NCBI GenBank assembly: GCA_030248215.1
Contig: JASANG010002673.1
Coordinates: 213,538-277,537 of the forward strand
From: Enoplolaimus lenunculus
Taxonomy: Eukaryota; Nematoda; Enoplea; Enoplida; Thoracostomopsidae
Direction of reading: 5' to 3'
DNA length: 64,000 bases
In this document: positions 41,058 to 51,895 of the stretch, one piece after another
Numbering within the stretch: the stretch's first letter is position 1
How the letters are laid out: every line of letters begins with the position of its first letter
Made by a program: the position numbers and the translations under genes
Notes under the pieces: generated by a model
Database searches by the model: none
Told to the model about the DNA's origin: nothing
The model's input: the letters and a program-made list of their open reading frames with translations, nothing else

Positions 41058-41470
41058 TTAGCGGCTTATGTTTGTTTACATGTTACTTTATAAAAACGCC
41101 CATCTTACGAGATGGACTGCAACAGATTAGACACAGTAAGGTCTAAGACTAATTTCTCAGAATTAGTCTTTATAGGCTTCGACATGTAATTTTACGCTAA
41201 TACTTAGACGTAGGCTTGAAAATTAGTATCATCTGTTGCACCTCTAAAGTAACAGTAAGGTACGGTGTTTAGCGGCTTATGTTTGTTTACATGTTACTTT
41301 ACACAGGCGCCCATCGTACGAGATGGACTGCAACAGATTAGACACAGTAAGATCTAAGACTAATTTCTCAGAATTAGTCTTTATAGGCATTCGACTTGTA
41401 ATTTTACGCTAAGGCTTAGACGTAGGCTTGAAAATTAGTAGCATCTGTTGCACCTCTAAAGTAACATTGG
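41058..41470 (+). repeat. Two tandem copies of a T2-derived element
   Basis: The block 'tagcggcttatgtttgttta' to 'cacctctaaagtaaca' occurs at about 41058-41262 and 41271-41467. Each copy has T2-like ends ('catgttactttata' and 'aaagtaacattgg') around a different interior with a 'agactaatttctcagaatta' palindrome. Adjacent tandem copies suggest replication or recombination after insertion. Confidence 0.7.
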
Positions 41471-41550
41471 TTTTTGGTGGGGCAAGATTTAGATGCAATT
41501 ATTATATATTTTTTACTGTCAGTACTGTTTCAAAACTGGTGAATTCCGGG

Positions 41551-41903
41551 TCAATGTATAGAACAGGGCCGTTCCAGCAGCAGGACAATGTAAAGAACAG
41601 GGGCGAAACAGTATGATAAGCAGATTAATAAACCTAAGCCTAACCCTAAGCCCAAGCCTAAGCGTAAGATGAGCATATTCCTAAGCGTAAGCCTAAGCCT
41701 AAGCCAAGCAAAAAAATTAATCTGAAGCCTAAGCTTACTCTATTCTAGTCCCACAGAAAAACGTTCCGCCCTTGATCTTTACATGAGCTCAGCAGCATAA
41801 GCTTATTTGTAATCAAAAATTAGTCTAAAGCTTAAGCTTACTGTTGCAGCCGCGCCGAAAAAACTATTCCTCCTCTGATTTTTATTTGGAGCGAATGGAG
41901 TGA
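41551..41903 (-). mobile_element. T1 element with a second T1 nested inside
   Basis: The outer copy starts GGTCAATGTATAGAACAGGG at 41551 and resumes at about 41800 with 'cttaagcttactgttgcag' to an eroded end. The inner copy (about 41584-41790) is complete, and 'cagcag' or close to it flanks it on both sides. The inner insertion is younger. Confidence 0.72.
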
Positions 41904-41959
41904 GGGACTGCTGTCGCTCCTCATTGGTCCAAGCTAACGAGAAGCCAAATCAGGGTCGT

Positions 41960-42148
41960 TTACAATCTTAAAAAGCGACTAAAAGATTCCAAATTATTTA
42001 TCAAGAAAGCATTCATTAAGCGTGAAACAGTAGAATTTTGATATACAAAATAACAAAAACTTCGTTCAATTTTCACTGCATAATTACACTTTCCAAACAA
42101 ATCATCAAAGCATTCAAAACCCGCAGCTGTAGATAGCATAAGAAACAC
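41960..42148 (-). CDS. Possible terminal exon of a small Cys-containing protein
   Basis: An open stretch on the minus strand can be read AAGFECFDDLFGKCNYAVKI and on to a stop at 41960, with three cysteines and one N-glycosylation site. A partner exon was not found and the start is uncertain. It may be a chance frame; weak call. Confidence 0.2.
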   Translation of the reverse strand: MFLMLSTAAGFECFDDLFGKCNYAVKIERSFCYFVYQNSTVSRLMNAFLINNLESFSRFLRL

Positions 42149-42169
42149 GACTATTTTTCACATCGTTTG

Positions 42170-42767
42170 TCTTAAAAACAGATTAAAATAATCATTATAT
42201 AATTTCAATAATTGTTTTAATTTGAAGAAATTTTGCGTTTCACAAAACGCCCAAAACTTTGCTACAAAACATCTTAAAATTAAAGCTTAAAAACTACATA
42301 GCTAAAACCGCTATGTTTCGTTTGTTTCGAACCAGAAGAACCCGCTTCAGTATAATTGTTTGCGACCTGGCGTAGCGACGGAGAAATCCTTTTTGACCTC
42401 CCGCAGGTTATTCTACAGCCAGGACCAGTGCCTTTTTCTATTTTTTTCAGGGGGGGATTTTGAGACCATACCCCTCTTATATACGACCTGCTTGCAACTA
42501 CTGAATTCACACATAACGTCATTTTTGTACAAGCTACATTTCATATTTTTGTTCACAATTTTGCATTTCGGCTATTTTTTACCAATACATTCTCTTGTTT
42601 AGCCCTGAAGGAGTTTATCGTAGCTCTGACACGAACTAAAGTGAACTCGTGTAAACGTTTGAACTATTTTTTTGCTAAAGTTTTAAGGGAAATTGTTTTA
42701 AGTAAGTTTTCGTTATTCTCTGTGCGAGTCTAGCAATCACGGATGTGAAATATTTTCGTTGCAGATT
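42170..42767. other. Gene-free stretch, nothing firm
   Basis: Open frames of about 80 residues exist on both strands (42280-42522 and 42360-42602) without domain or splice support. Confidence 0.35.
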
Positions 42768-43026
42768 ATGTATAGAATACGGCCGAAACAGTAGTATACC
42801 AATATTCCGAAGACTATCCCTAAACCTAACATCAAGAATAAGCGTAAGCGTAGGATAGCCGTAATATATACGAAATTGCTAAACCTATGATTAAGAATAA
42901 GCGTAAGCGTTAGGATGAGCTTATACCAAAGCCTAAGCCTAAGCAAATAAAGTAGTCTAAAGCTTAAGTTTATTGCATTCCAGTGTCATGGGATAAACGT
43001 TCCGCCACTGATCTTTACATGGGCCA
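42768..43026 (-). mobile_element. T1 MITE with diverged interior
   Basis: 'GATTATGTATAGAATACGGC' start, repeated 'aagaataagcgtaagcg' units with few true CCTAAG units, and a clean 'gatctttacatgggcc' end. Confidence 0.72.
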
Positions 43027-43345
43027 TAATTACGAATGTTTATACAAAAGAAAGCCGTAATATATACGTAATTAATCAACTAAACCTTGTGTCTTAACAT
43101 TCATCCACGAGCAAGGTGTAAACAGACAGTAAAAATAACGAAAACCAGTGGCCTGGGTGGTGGCACAGGACCCAGAGGTGGCCAGCGGCTATGTACCCCA
43201 CCAGCGCAGTGCGCTTGTGGGTGGCAAATTACTTGCAGTATCTACAGATTTGTATCTGTCAGAACTGCACGGTCGGGACGACCCTTTTCCTCGAAGTAAC
43301 TGTGAATATACAAGATTTTTCCCCTAAATTTTGACGAAACATGTG

Positions 43346-43416
43346 ACCACGCCGGGAATCGACTCTCGGACCTGTCGCTCGCAAGTCAAGCGCGCTATCC
43401 ATTACACCACGCGGCC
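43346..43416 (-). tRNA. tRNA-like sequence, probably a tRNA pseudogene or SINE head
   Basis: On the minus strand a paired 7-base acceptor stem (GGCCGCG with CGTGGTC), an A box (TGGTGTAATGG) and a B box (AGTCGATTCCC) are present over about 71 bases. The T stem and anticodon stem pair poorly, and the anticodon cannot be read with confidence (TGC is one option). I treat it as tRNA-derived, not a proven functional gene. Confidence 0.4.
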
Positions 43417-43605
43417 GATATCTTAATTTCCGCAGGTGCTATATGTGCACGAGTATGGATGTGTCTTAACATTACACACTTTGTACATACACAAGCTACA
43501 CCGCGTATACCCACAGTATCTTTTTTGCGTTGAGTTCAGTGTGTTTGTATTCAGATTAAATAAAAAAAATGTGGTTGGCTTCTAGCTCGCTTCGCTCGCG
43601 TTGTT

Positions 43606-43941
43606 TCATGCGTAGTGCCTTTTCCGTTTGATTTTCAAAACTCTTCTAAATACGAGTTTGACGAGAACCGCAGTTAGCAGCTTGCTCTGAACCCTGGTTG
43701 GAAGGTGGCCTAAACAAGGTCCTTCGCCGAAGGTCAAAATGACGTTTGTATTAGCTCGATTGGATCCGAACGTAACTTTTTTGATGTTTTTAAATACGAA
43801 ATCATAACTCGTGTTTCTATGACGGTTTACCTTACTGGATGGTTTGAATTGACTCAACGTATACGAAGACAACATCTCCTCGTAAAAAATTTCCGCAAAA
43901 ATTTTTCTGTCGAGCACACATAAGCTTTCCCAGAAATACAA
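43606..43941 (-). CDS. Possible coding fragment of unknown family
   Basis: A 111-residue open frame on the minus strand (MYFWESLCVLDRKIFAEIFY onward) has ordinary amino-acid composition and is not made of any repeat family listed here. It has no recognised domain. It directly abuts the T1 element at 43965, so its upstream part may be lost or lie beyond. It could be an exon or old transposon coding sequence. Confidence 0.25.
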   Translation of the reverse strand: MYFWESLCVLDRKIFAEIFYEEMLSSYTLSQFKPSSKVNRHRNTSYDFVFKNIKKVTFGSNRANTNVILTFGEGPCLGHLPTRVQSKLLTAVLVKLVFRRVLKIKRKRHYA

Positions 43942-43964
43942 CGAGGTGCGGCCGTTTTGATGTT

Positions 43965-44179
43965 GGCCAATGTGAAGAACAGGAGCGGAACAGTATTATA
44001 AGCATATTCGCAAGCCTAAGCCTAAAGTCTAAGCCAAAGCCTAAGCGTAAGAATGAGTATATTTCTAAGCGCAAGCCTAAGCCCATAATACGAAGCCAAA
44101 CGAAAAATTAGTCTAAAGCTTAAGCTTACTCTATTGCAGTTCTACAGAAAAACGTTCCGCCCCTGATCTTTACATGGGT
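43965..44179 (-). mobile_element. T1 telomere-repeat MITE
   Basis: GGCCAATGTGAAGAACAGGA start, CCTAAG-type blocks, and 'gatctttacatgggtc' end. Confidence 0.85.
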
Positions 44180-44496
44180 CGTGATGTTTATATGGGGGCC
44201 CTCGATGGCCCGCACCTGAAACGGAACTTGCGAAACGCATCCCTAAAACTGATTTTTGAATTTTACTAAAAAATTTAAATTTACTGTTTTTCTACAAACT
44301 CCAGGATTTTAAGGCAGAATCTGGGGGGGTGAAAATGGTTATTTTTTCATTTCAAATATACCCATGCTTCACTAGCCGATTAAAATTTTAAGTGAAAATG
44401 TTTTCGTGATTTTTCATTGAAAACTTTATTACTAACTGGTGATAAGTGCATCTACTTTATAAGTGAAATTTTTTTTAACTTTCAAGTATATATGTC

Positions 44497-44820
44497 ACAG
44501 CCCAAGTCGTAATTCAGCCCAATTTCGAACTCTGCTAGTCCGAAGCGGAGTTACAACTTACACTAGCTCAAGGCGGAAAAATTGCCGATAAAGCTCCGCC
44601 TTTTCTAATTGGTTTACTTGATAGTCGTAATCCAGCTTGATTCCACTTTGATTAGTAAAGCAAACTGTTTGACAGCCAAAAGGTTGCGATTAACTTAGCC
44701 AATCAGAAGAGTATTTGCATTAACTAATCGTATTTGATTATGGCTTTAAGGTAGTAATCAATAACAAGGGCCGTGGACTAGTCAAATTCGGAATTGGGCT
44801 GAATTACGGCTTGGGCTACA
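44497..44820. mobile_element. Family L MITE, complete
   Basis: Ends 'cagcccaagtcgtaattcag' and 'ctgaattacggcttgggcta' are inverted copies, each followed inward by 'cccaattt/aattggg'. A matching end fragment is at 12399. Confidence 0.75.
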
Positions 44821-44867
44821 ACATGTAGGTATACTATTGGAAATTTCATTTTTCATTAATATATATC

Positions 44868-45356
44868 AGGGTGCGACCGGTTGTTTGGCTGCGGCAAAAA
44901 TATACATCAGGCTCCGGCTTCAGGTCCGGTATTCTAACTTGCCGGATGTTTTCAAAAACTTCAAAAAATGAAACCATCTTTTGGTTTATATATGCCACAT
45001 GGAACTGTTTGACTTTACATTTACATATTTTCTCTGTCATACAGGTAAAGTAAATATTTGCATGTGCTCGTGTACGTTCACAATCTTTATCGGGTTGCAA
45101 TATTGCTGGATAACCTGATAAACGTAAACCAGTGTTATTTTACGGGCGTAACATATATTCTTATCTTGGCATATTCTATTCCTAAGGCTAAGCCTAAACT
45201 TGTGCATAAAAATATGTATGTAACTAAGCCTAAGCCTAGGAAGAATTGTAAGCTACGTTCTGATATTTGAATGCATTAGATTTGAGTTCAATATCCGGCT
45301 CCGGCCAAGTATTAGATTATCCGACTCCGTCATTTTTTGGTGTCCGGTCGAAACCC
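44868..45356. mobile_element. Family G element
   Basis: CAGGGTGCGACCGG start and 'ccggtcgaaaccct' end, with 'ggctccgg' blocks near both ends; AATATAT-like flanks on both sides. The middle contains a few CCTAAG units. Confidence 0.7.
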
Positions 45357-45582
45357 TAATATATTAAACATATTTTCAAATTAACATATACATATACATA
45401 CATAGAAATTTCCGCCAGGGATTCAGAAACATCCCTGAATAATTGTGATTCTGCCATGCAATTTGGCTAAACTTTAAAAGCTTGAAGTTTTAGATCGATT
45501 TTCGTTAAAATTAGCAACTATTGTTCCGGCGTCAGTAGAATTGTATTCTATTCTATGTTTCATGATTTCTGTACACAAGTTG

Positions 45583-45752
45583 TGGCCAATATTACTTTAA
45601 GGGGCGTAACAGTAGATTAAGCGTATTCCTAAGCCTAAGCCTAAGCGTTGCAAAAATGTATTCATAAGCCTAAGCCTAAGCAAAAAATGTAATCTAGAAT
45701 GTGAACCTACTCTTTTACGGACGCACCCGAAACGTGGACGCCCTTAAAGTAA
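45583..45752 (-). mobile_element. T2 telomere-repeat MITE
   Basis: GGCCAATATTACTTTAAGGG start and 'cccttaaagtaacatgggcc' end around CCTAAG blocks split by 'cgttgcaaaaatgta'. Confidence 0.88.
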
Positions 45753-46122
45753 CATGGGCCTAAATTGTTATGTTTATTATATTTCGGAGGACAGAAATCA
45801 ACAGTTGATTGGTGGTTCAACATACACAAGGGTTATAGAAGTAAACTTTTCGGTCAAATAGAACCATATTGGCTGGGTTGAAGAGAAATGGCTTAAGTTG
45901 AATTTTGCATCAAGTCAACGTGTCAGTTAAGCTTGTACTTAGCTTTGACTTAAGTCGTAAATTTTTCAAATGCAACGGGTCATAACCTGCAACAGAAACT
46001 ATATTTTGAAACTCAAAGGTAAATGAAATATTATAATTTTTACCAAATTTTGAAACTCGCAAGCTATTCCCTGGTATTTTAGTAATTTAGGAAACTGTTT
46101 ACCAAAAATATGGTTGAAAATG
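45753..46122. other. Gene-free stretch, nothing recognised
   Basis: No supported exon or repeat. Confidence 0.4.
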
Positions 46123-46264
46123 CACTGTAAACAACAATGAGTTGACTAATCAATTCAGCTTGCGAGTTAGTTATTTCTGAATTAAAATCAGTAAACATTA
46201 ACTCATTCTGAGTTAAGCTCATTCTCACTCTGAGTTGAGCGGACTCTGGGTGAGTTGATTTGTC
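46123..46264. mobile_element. Family D MITE, one half
   Basis: 'gcactgtaaacaacaatgag' start with the D interior. It breaks off at about 46264 after 'gactctgggtgagttgattt'. Confidence 0.65.
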
Positions 46265-46574
46265 TTGTAATAATGTTTCCAACGCTAATTCCATTGACGC
46301 AAACTGAGTTGTTGAAACTGTTATGAAAATTAAAAACAAAAATTACACATTAATAGTGTTCTTTCGTTCAATTTAACTTTCAAACTTGAAACTAAATTGT
46401 TTATTTGGTCACGCAATTGCAAGTAAATTCCAGCTGAAACCAGCAATTTGAAATATAAAATTTCAAAACGGAAGAAAATGGGGTAGCTATGTATTTATAG
46501 GCCTGTAGCGAGATTAACATGTTAGTTAGTCAAAACTATTTTAAGAGTGAAATGTTGGTGATTTCCCTCAAGAC

Positions 46575-47014
46575 CAGAGTGCAACCGAAATTACAAAATA
46601 CCAGAACCGGAAAGTTAAAAAAATACCGGAACGGGAACCGAAGCCGGAAGCGGAAAATGAAGCACATTTGTTATACCGAAACATTCATTTTTAACGCTAT
46701 TTTATCGCTTTTAATGCTGTAAACACACCATTAGGAATGGCAAAATCCTGAAACAAATGCAGTAGGTGGAAACATGCGATAAATTATGGAGTGTGGCACA
46801 AATTGAAAATTTTGGCAATACACGCTAAGACAATTTTATCTAAATAAGTTAGAATAATATACCAATTTTTCTTAAAATTTCGAATGAGAAAAAATTTCAA
46901 TACCGAAAATATCGGAAAATTCCGGTAAAAAAAATACCGGATTTCTTACTGAAACCTGATTGTGAAAAATACCGGATTTTCCTATACCCTAACCTTAATT
47001 ACGGTTGCACCCTG
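46575..47014. mobile_element. Family G MITE (hAT-like), complete
   Basis: 'cagagtgcaaccg' start and 'acggttgcaccctg' end. Flanks CTCAAGAC (46567-46574) and TTCAAGAC (47015-47022) match at 7 of 8 bases, as an 8-bp target duplication. Interior has 'ccggaa/ttccgg' blocks. Confidence 0.82.
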
Positions 47015-47240
47015 TTCAAGACATAATACAACCAGGGTTGAAACCTTTCCACCGGTGCTGAACCTTGTGACCTTTGTCGCTATGGGTCTGTCCGGAAGTC
47101 GATGGATTAATGATTTATTTGTACAACCATACAAGACACTGATTTTGTTTATTTGTTGCTAAATAAAAATAAAAAAACGTACGAATAATAAGCCAACTTT
47201 ATGTTTCAGTATAAACTTTGATGAGTAATCTGAATGAATG

Positions 47241-47299
47241 CACTGTAAAATTTCAGTGAGTTGATTTTAACTCAGAATTAGTTGAATCACTCAGTCTGT
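47241..47299. mobile_element. Family D MITE end fragment
   Basis: 'gcactgtaaaatttcagtga' followed by 'actcagaattagttgaatca'; it stops after 'cactcagtctg'. Confidence 0.6.
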
Positions 47300-47599
47300 T
47301 CCTTTATTTTATTTTGAGATTAATTTCACATAGCAAGCAATATCAAGCAATGGTTTATACTTGGATAAACCCTTCGTGCGATCCCTATCCGTTTTGAATA
47401 TAAGAAACATCCTAAAATTCAAACGAAAAATGTTGGGATTTTCAGTATATAATCTGGCAAATCGTTATCAATGTTGCTAGAGCCACAACTAAAAATTCAT
47501 TTCAAAGTTTTCCCGTTAGAAAAAGCGTTTTCGAAAAGACTCTCTATGAAACGTGAAAAGTGTTTAAAATAGCGTTTTATTTTTGACACGAGTCCTTGG

Positions 47600-47742
47600 C
47601 ACATGTATAGAACAGGACCTCATCGATTAGTCGTAATGGAGTAAGTTTAAGCTTTAGACTAACTTTTTTGCTTGGCTTAGGCTTAGGCTTAGGCTTAGAA
47701 ATATGCTTATACTACTGTTCCGGCCCTGTTCTATACATTGCC
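47600..47742 (+). mobile_element. T1 (subtype 2) telomere-repeat MITE
   Basis: 'GGCACATGTATAGAACAGGA' start and 'ttctatacattgccc' end. Flanks GAGTCCTT and GATTCCTT match at 7 of 8 bases. Confidence 0.82.
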
Positions 47743-48129
47743 CGATTCCTTTGTTATTCGATTTTTGACCTGCTCGTAACATTATTTAATATCTATTGCA
47801 TGTTTTACACCAAGTGTCGATAATCACCCTCATACAAGAGTATGCAACTGGCTTAGTTTAGCATGGTATAAAATGTACCAGCACACGTTGCGTTTTTGTC
47901 CGGCCCCTCCGCAAATAAATTTGTCCAAAATCCCGTTCGAAAAACTTGCAGGTGCAAATAATTCAATAAAAATCATAGCTACAAGTTTTGTTCACATGTA
48001 TGAATTACCATGCAAGTTCAATGAATTTATTGCAGCCGCGTTCTCATTGGCTGATGAAACAATGCAAGTTCTTACGTGCAATTTGCAGCTGCAAGTTCTC
48101 GCAGGAAAAACTTGCACGTGTGAATAGGG
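47743..48129. other. Gene-free stretch upstream of the lectin
   Basis: The motif 'aaaaacttgca(c/g)gt' occurs at both about 47940 and 48108 around a 170-base stretch, perhaps a weathered repeat. No exon is supported. Confidence 0.35.
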
Positions 48130-48184
48130 CTTTAAGCTTTACGGTTCCACAGGAAAAGGTTCCAGCCTTGATCCATATATGGGC
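48130..48184 (-). mobile_element. T1 end fragment upstream of the lectin gene
   Basis: 'ccacaggaaaaggttccag' then 'gatccatatatgggccc' is one T1 terminus without an array. It lies about 70 bases before the lectin start codon. Confidence 0.55.
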
Positions 48185-48254
48185 CCAAGTCACTGTGGCA
48201 GATGAATAATAAAATAATTTTAGTTTTGTCGCAACTTACATATATACTATTAGT

Positions 48255-50356
48255 ATGTTTTCGCTATTGTTTCGGTCTGCCATATGCTTTACGTTTACAT
48301 GTCTGCTTTCAACTACCGCATCCGAGACGAATACTAATTGCCCATACGGCTGGCTAAGGCCTGAGGGCCGAACGCAAGTGTGCTACAGCTTAAAACCTAA
48401 AACAGTAGCACTGGACTATTTTTCAGCGTCTCTGGCGTGTTCGTCGCTTACAGTTGGCCGTTTCAGTCAACTGTACGATCCCTATTTGCCAATTTTCAGC
48501 TCTCAAGTTGAAATTGACAAACTGGTCGAGTTAATTTCAACCAGAATGCCTAATTTCACACGAATATGGATCTCCGGGGTACGGCACGACGGATTCACCG
48601 TTGATGTATTTTCTTGTATACCAGCGTTTTCTGCTTTGACTTCGACTGAAAATAGCGTTAAAACGAGCAATTTTCACGAAAATACTCCAAAAACAACGGG
48701 ACCGATGTGTTTGATATTGGAACAAATTAATCAACATCAAACTGGTGGTATTAGCTATGTAATTCGGCAATTACCTTGTTATGAACGCGTGTATGATTTA
48801 GTGTGTCAACTTCATAACTCCGACTGGTACTTGTCTCAATTTGACACGTTTTGTGGAAAAAATGAAGCCACAGAAAGCCAGACGGCGGGGCCAGATCGAC
48901 GGCACGGCGCAGAAATTGGACCGACAGAGAGTGGCCGACATCAGAAATTAAACTCCGCCAAGTTTGACAAAGTAACGTGTATACAATGTGTTTTTAAATT
49001 TTAAATTTTAAATTTTTGATAACAACAATGCTTCGTTTTTGCAAAGATTTCGGCCCATGTATAGAACAAACCCGGAACAGTAGTATAAGCATATTCCTAA
49101 GCCTAAGCATAATCGTAAGGATGAGCCTATTACTAAGTCTCAGCCTAAGCCTAAGCCTAAGCCTAAGCCTAAGCCTAAGCCTAAGCCTAAGCCTAAGCCT
49201 AAGCCTAAGCCTAAGCCTAAGCCTAAGCCTAAGCCTAAGCCTAAGCCTAAGCCTAATCGTAAGAATGAGCCTATTGCTAAGCTAAGTCTAAGCCTAAACC
49301 TACGCCTAAGCCTAACCTAAGCAAAAAAAGTTAGTCAAAAGCTTAAAGTGACCCTGTTACAAACCCGCCGGAAAACGATCCTGTCCTGTTTTATACATGG
49401 ACCAATATTTCTATACAGAGTAGGCAACGCAATAATTTTCAAATTTACACTATTGCCTGCTACTAAAACATAATAGCATAAATGTTACAAATTAAACCTA
49501 TGACCGTATTCTGAAATGTGTATAACATCTATTACCAGTTGGTGATATATCTTAGAACTTTCAAATCACTGAACAGAGAACATTAGGAATTCATCACAAT
49601 TTTTAGAATTAATTTATTCTGCTTTTGCGCAAAATTTGTCATTTGCAACCTCAACGGTGTATGAGTTTGAAAACCTATTACCAACTGGTGATCAATGCTA
49701 TACACATATGAGAATGCGGGCCCCAGGCAGAAGCAAGAAAATTAGAAAAACCGCTAAGTGTATGAGCTATTGCAGTAACGTCATAAAACGGGACGCCGCT
49801 AAGAGTAACATGTGGGCCGACAAGATGATCACTGGGTTGTTGGCTTGGTTTCAAAATAAATCAAATTGACAAAAATTGCGGCCAAATAATCCTGACTCCG
49901 ACTGAGTGATTCAACTCATTCTGAACTAAAATCAACTCACTGAAATTTACAGTGTACGAATACAGATTCAGTTATTATTTTCAGTATTCTCAACCGCTAT
50001 TCAACTCGACTTCGTATCGCACGTTGCATCAATTACACCAACACTGTAATAGTACAAATTGTCAACTATCAGTCGATTCTACTGCTCAAACGATTAATTC
50101 GCTCAGACCGACTACTCGCTCTCGGGACGCTTTATCCGAAAAATCTCAAACAATTATCACTCAGCTTAATGTAATCTTAGCACTTTTAGCTGTTTTATTT
50201 GTATTTACACTGCCGTTGTTGTGTATTACTTGTGTGACCGTGTTTATTATTGTCAAACACGGCGAAGTGACCATAAAGCGAACGGCATTTACAGATTGGT
50301 TTGCGTTTCGAAGACACGTGCAACAAAACGCAAACAACATAAGCATCGTTTGTTGA
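48255..50356 (+). CDS. Membrane-anchored C-type lectin-like receptor
   Basis: Two exons, 48255-48971 and 49985-50356, join in phase 0 (AAA|GTAACG donor, TTATTTTCAG acceptor) to give 362 residues. Residues 1-22 are a signal peptide. Residues 29-184 are a long-form C-type lectin domain with the six cysteines in order: C29 and C43 around CPYGWL and CYSL, C62 and C184 as the outer bridge, C152 and C175 as the inner one, with WISG at 105-108. No EPN, QPD or WND calcium/sugar motif is seen, so sugar binding is doubtful. Residues 240-299 are a Ser/Thr/Asn-rich stalk, 300-329 a membrane segment (NVILALLAVLFVFTLPLLCI), and 330-362 a short basic cytoplasmic tail. Most nematode C-type lectins are secreted; a type I membrane form fits a surface receptor. 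If the intron were retained, the protein would stop after about ten further residues and be secreted. The 1-kb intron holds T1, M and D elements. Confidence 0.85.
49052..49402 (-). mobile_element. T1 (subtype 2) MITE with the longest pure telomere-like array
   Basis: GGCCCATGTATAGAACAAAC start and 'ttttatacatggacc' end; flanks AAGATTTC and AATATTTC match at 7 of 8. It contains about 19 uninterrupted CCTAAG units at 49143-49257. It lies in the lectin intron. Confidence 0.9.
49498..49726. mobile_element. Family M MITE, best copy
   Basis: 'accgtattctgaaatgtgta' with 'ctattaccagttggtgat' faces 'ctattaccaactggtgatca' with 'catatgagaatgcggg', giving inverted ends of about 45 bases. Confidence 0.6.
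49788..49956. mobile_element. T2 end and family D end in the lectin intron
   Basis: 'gacgccgctaagagtaacat' then 'gtgggcc' at 49791-49817 is a T2 right end. 'ctcactgaaatttacagtg' at 49937-49955 is a D right end that stops about 30 bases before the second lectin exon. Confidence 0.55.
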
Positions 50357-50377
50357 ACTCAGTAAATTTGTCTTTAC

Positions 50378-50617
50378 GCACTGTCAATTTCAAGGAGTTG
50401 ATTTAATCAACTCAGAGAGACAGACAATTAGTTGCTTTTGGTTATTTCTGGGTAAAATACTAAATCACACTGAGCTGAGCTAATTTCAGGTAACTTGATT
50501 AATTCAGAATTAAGTTCAAGCAATTCAGTTAGTTCTGAAAGACCTAAATCCAAAGCTCAGGCTTGTGAGTGAATTCAACTCGTTCTGAGTTAAAATCGAC
50601 TCACTGGAAATTACAGT
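50378..50617. mobile_element. Family D MITE, diverged
   Basis: 'cactgtcaatttcaaggagt' start and 'ctcactggaaattacagt' end, with a D-type interior. It lies just after the lectin stop codon. Confidence 0.65.
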
Positions 50618-50800
50618 TCACAGAAATGCAAACATTAGCATCGTTTGTTGTGGCCAGACGTAGCGGCAATGTAAGCGGAAGGCGCCGCCTACCAAAGGTC
50701 CATGGCCAGAATTTTTTGTTAAGATTACGGTAAAAGTGTGTTTATAATTTCTGCAGAATTTTTATATTTTGCGATGATAGCTAAACCTTTTGCCAACTAC

Positions 50801-51056
50801 ACTGTAAATTTCAGTGAGAGGTGATTTTAACTCAGAATGAGTTGAGTCACTCAGTTTAAGTTAGGACTATCACAACTCAGAATTGTGAGTTGATTCAACT
50901 CATTTTAATTTAATTAATCAACTTCCCCGGAATCAACTCAATTCAGAGTAAGAATCAGCTCAACTCCCAGCGTGTGTTATTGTTTACTGATGTTAGTTCA
51001 GAAATAACCAACTTGCTGACTGAATTGATTAATCAACTCATTGGAATGTACAGTGT
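50801..51056. mobile_element. Family D MITE, complete
   Basis: CACTGTAAATTTCAGTGAGA start and 'ggaatgtacagtg' end, flanked by TA on both sides. Confidence 0.82.
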
Positions 51057-51532
51057 ATATTTGAACGGCCATGACACATTCATTTTGACAAATCCCATGA
51101 AATCAGCGTTAACCTTCTTAAATCTCGTGTTTACACTGCAAAAAAGGGATCAAATTCACTCCCTCATAGCCATGGCTCTAGGAACAGCCAAACCCCCTAC
51201 CCACGACGAGGGGCAAAGGGCGTCACTCGACGCGACAGTCAACTTATCCAGCCCCGCAAGGAATTACTCTTCGTGTACTGTAATTTTTTTGCCAAAATAG
51301 CCTTCTTGCTTAGGTATTTCAGTATTTATACTTTCGTCAAGATTTCAGATTTTCAATAATAGGTAAAACTTTTGCCAAGTTTGATCGGTCATAACTGGTT
51401 CTTTTTAATTGGCACAATATTTTTGAATGTTATATGAAGTCCTATGATATACTGCCAGATTAAACTATTGCTAAGAGTACGCATTCGAGAATATGGGTTC
51501 TAATTTATGAATCTACAGGAACAGAACTGAGA

Positions 51533-51673
51533 GCCAACGTATAGATCGAGGCCGTAACTGTAGTATAAGCATATTCATAAGCCTAAGCCTAAGCAAACAA
51601 ATTAGGTAAAAACTTTAAGATTACTCTAATGTAGTCCTGCTGAAAATTGTCTTTCCCTGTTGTTTACATTTTG
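51533..51673 (-). mobile_element. T1 telomere-repeat MITE, short
   Basis: 'GCCAACGTATAGATCGAGGC' start, two CCTAAG units, and 'gttgtttacattttgcc' end. Confidence 0.7.
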
Positions 51674-51895
51674 CCAGAAGTTGCCACACAACACGTGATT
51701 CGTTTAAATAAAACCAAGTATAACTTTTGCCAAATTCAGAATTATAATATCGCCACTTGCGCACGTTGCCCTCAAGCAAACCTAATAATTTTAAGCCAAA
51801 GTCGAAGCCTAAACCTAAGTGAACCTAATTTTAATATTTTGTCAGATCCTTAAAATTTTGAAAACTGCCAGTTGAAAATATGCCTTAGTTAGTAC

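Noticed and set aside
49143-49257. A true telomere or chromosome end
   Set aside because: The array is bounded by MITE ends with a near-perfect target duplication and lies between ordinary exons.
49016-49285. Repetitive Leu/Ser or Lys/Pro open frames across TTAGGC/CCTAAG arrays, here and in many other T1 copies
   Set aside because: These are translations of the telomere-like hexamer and not genes.
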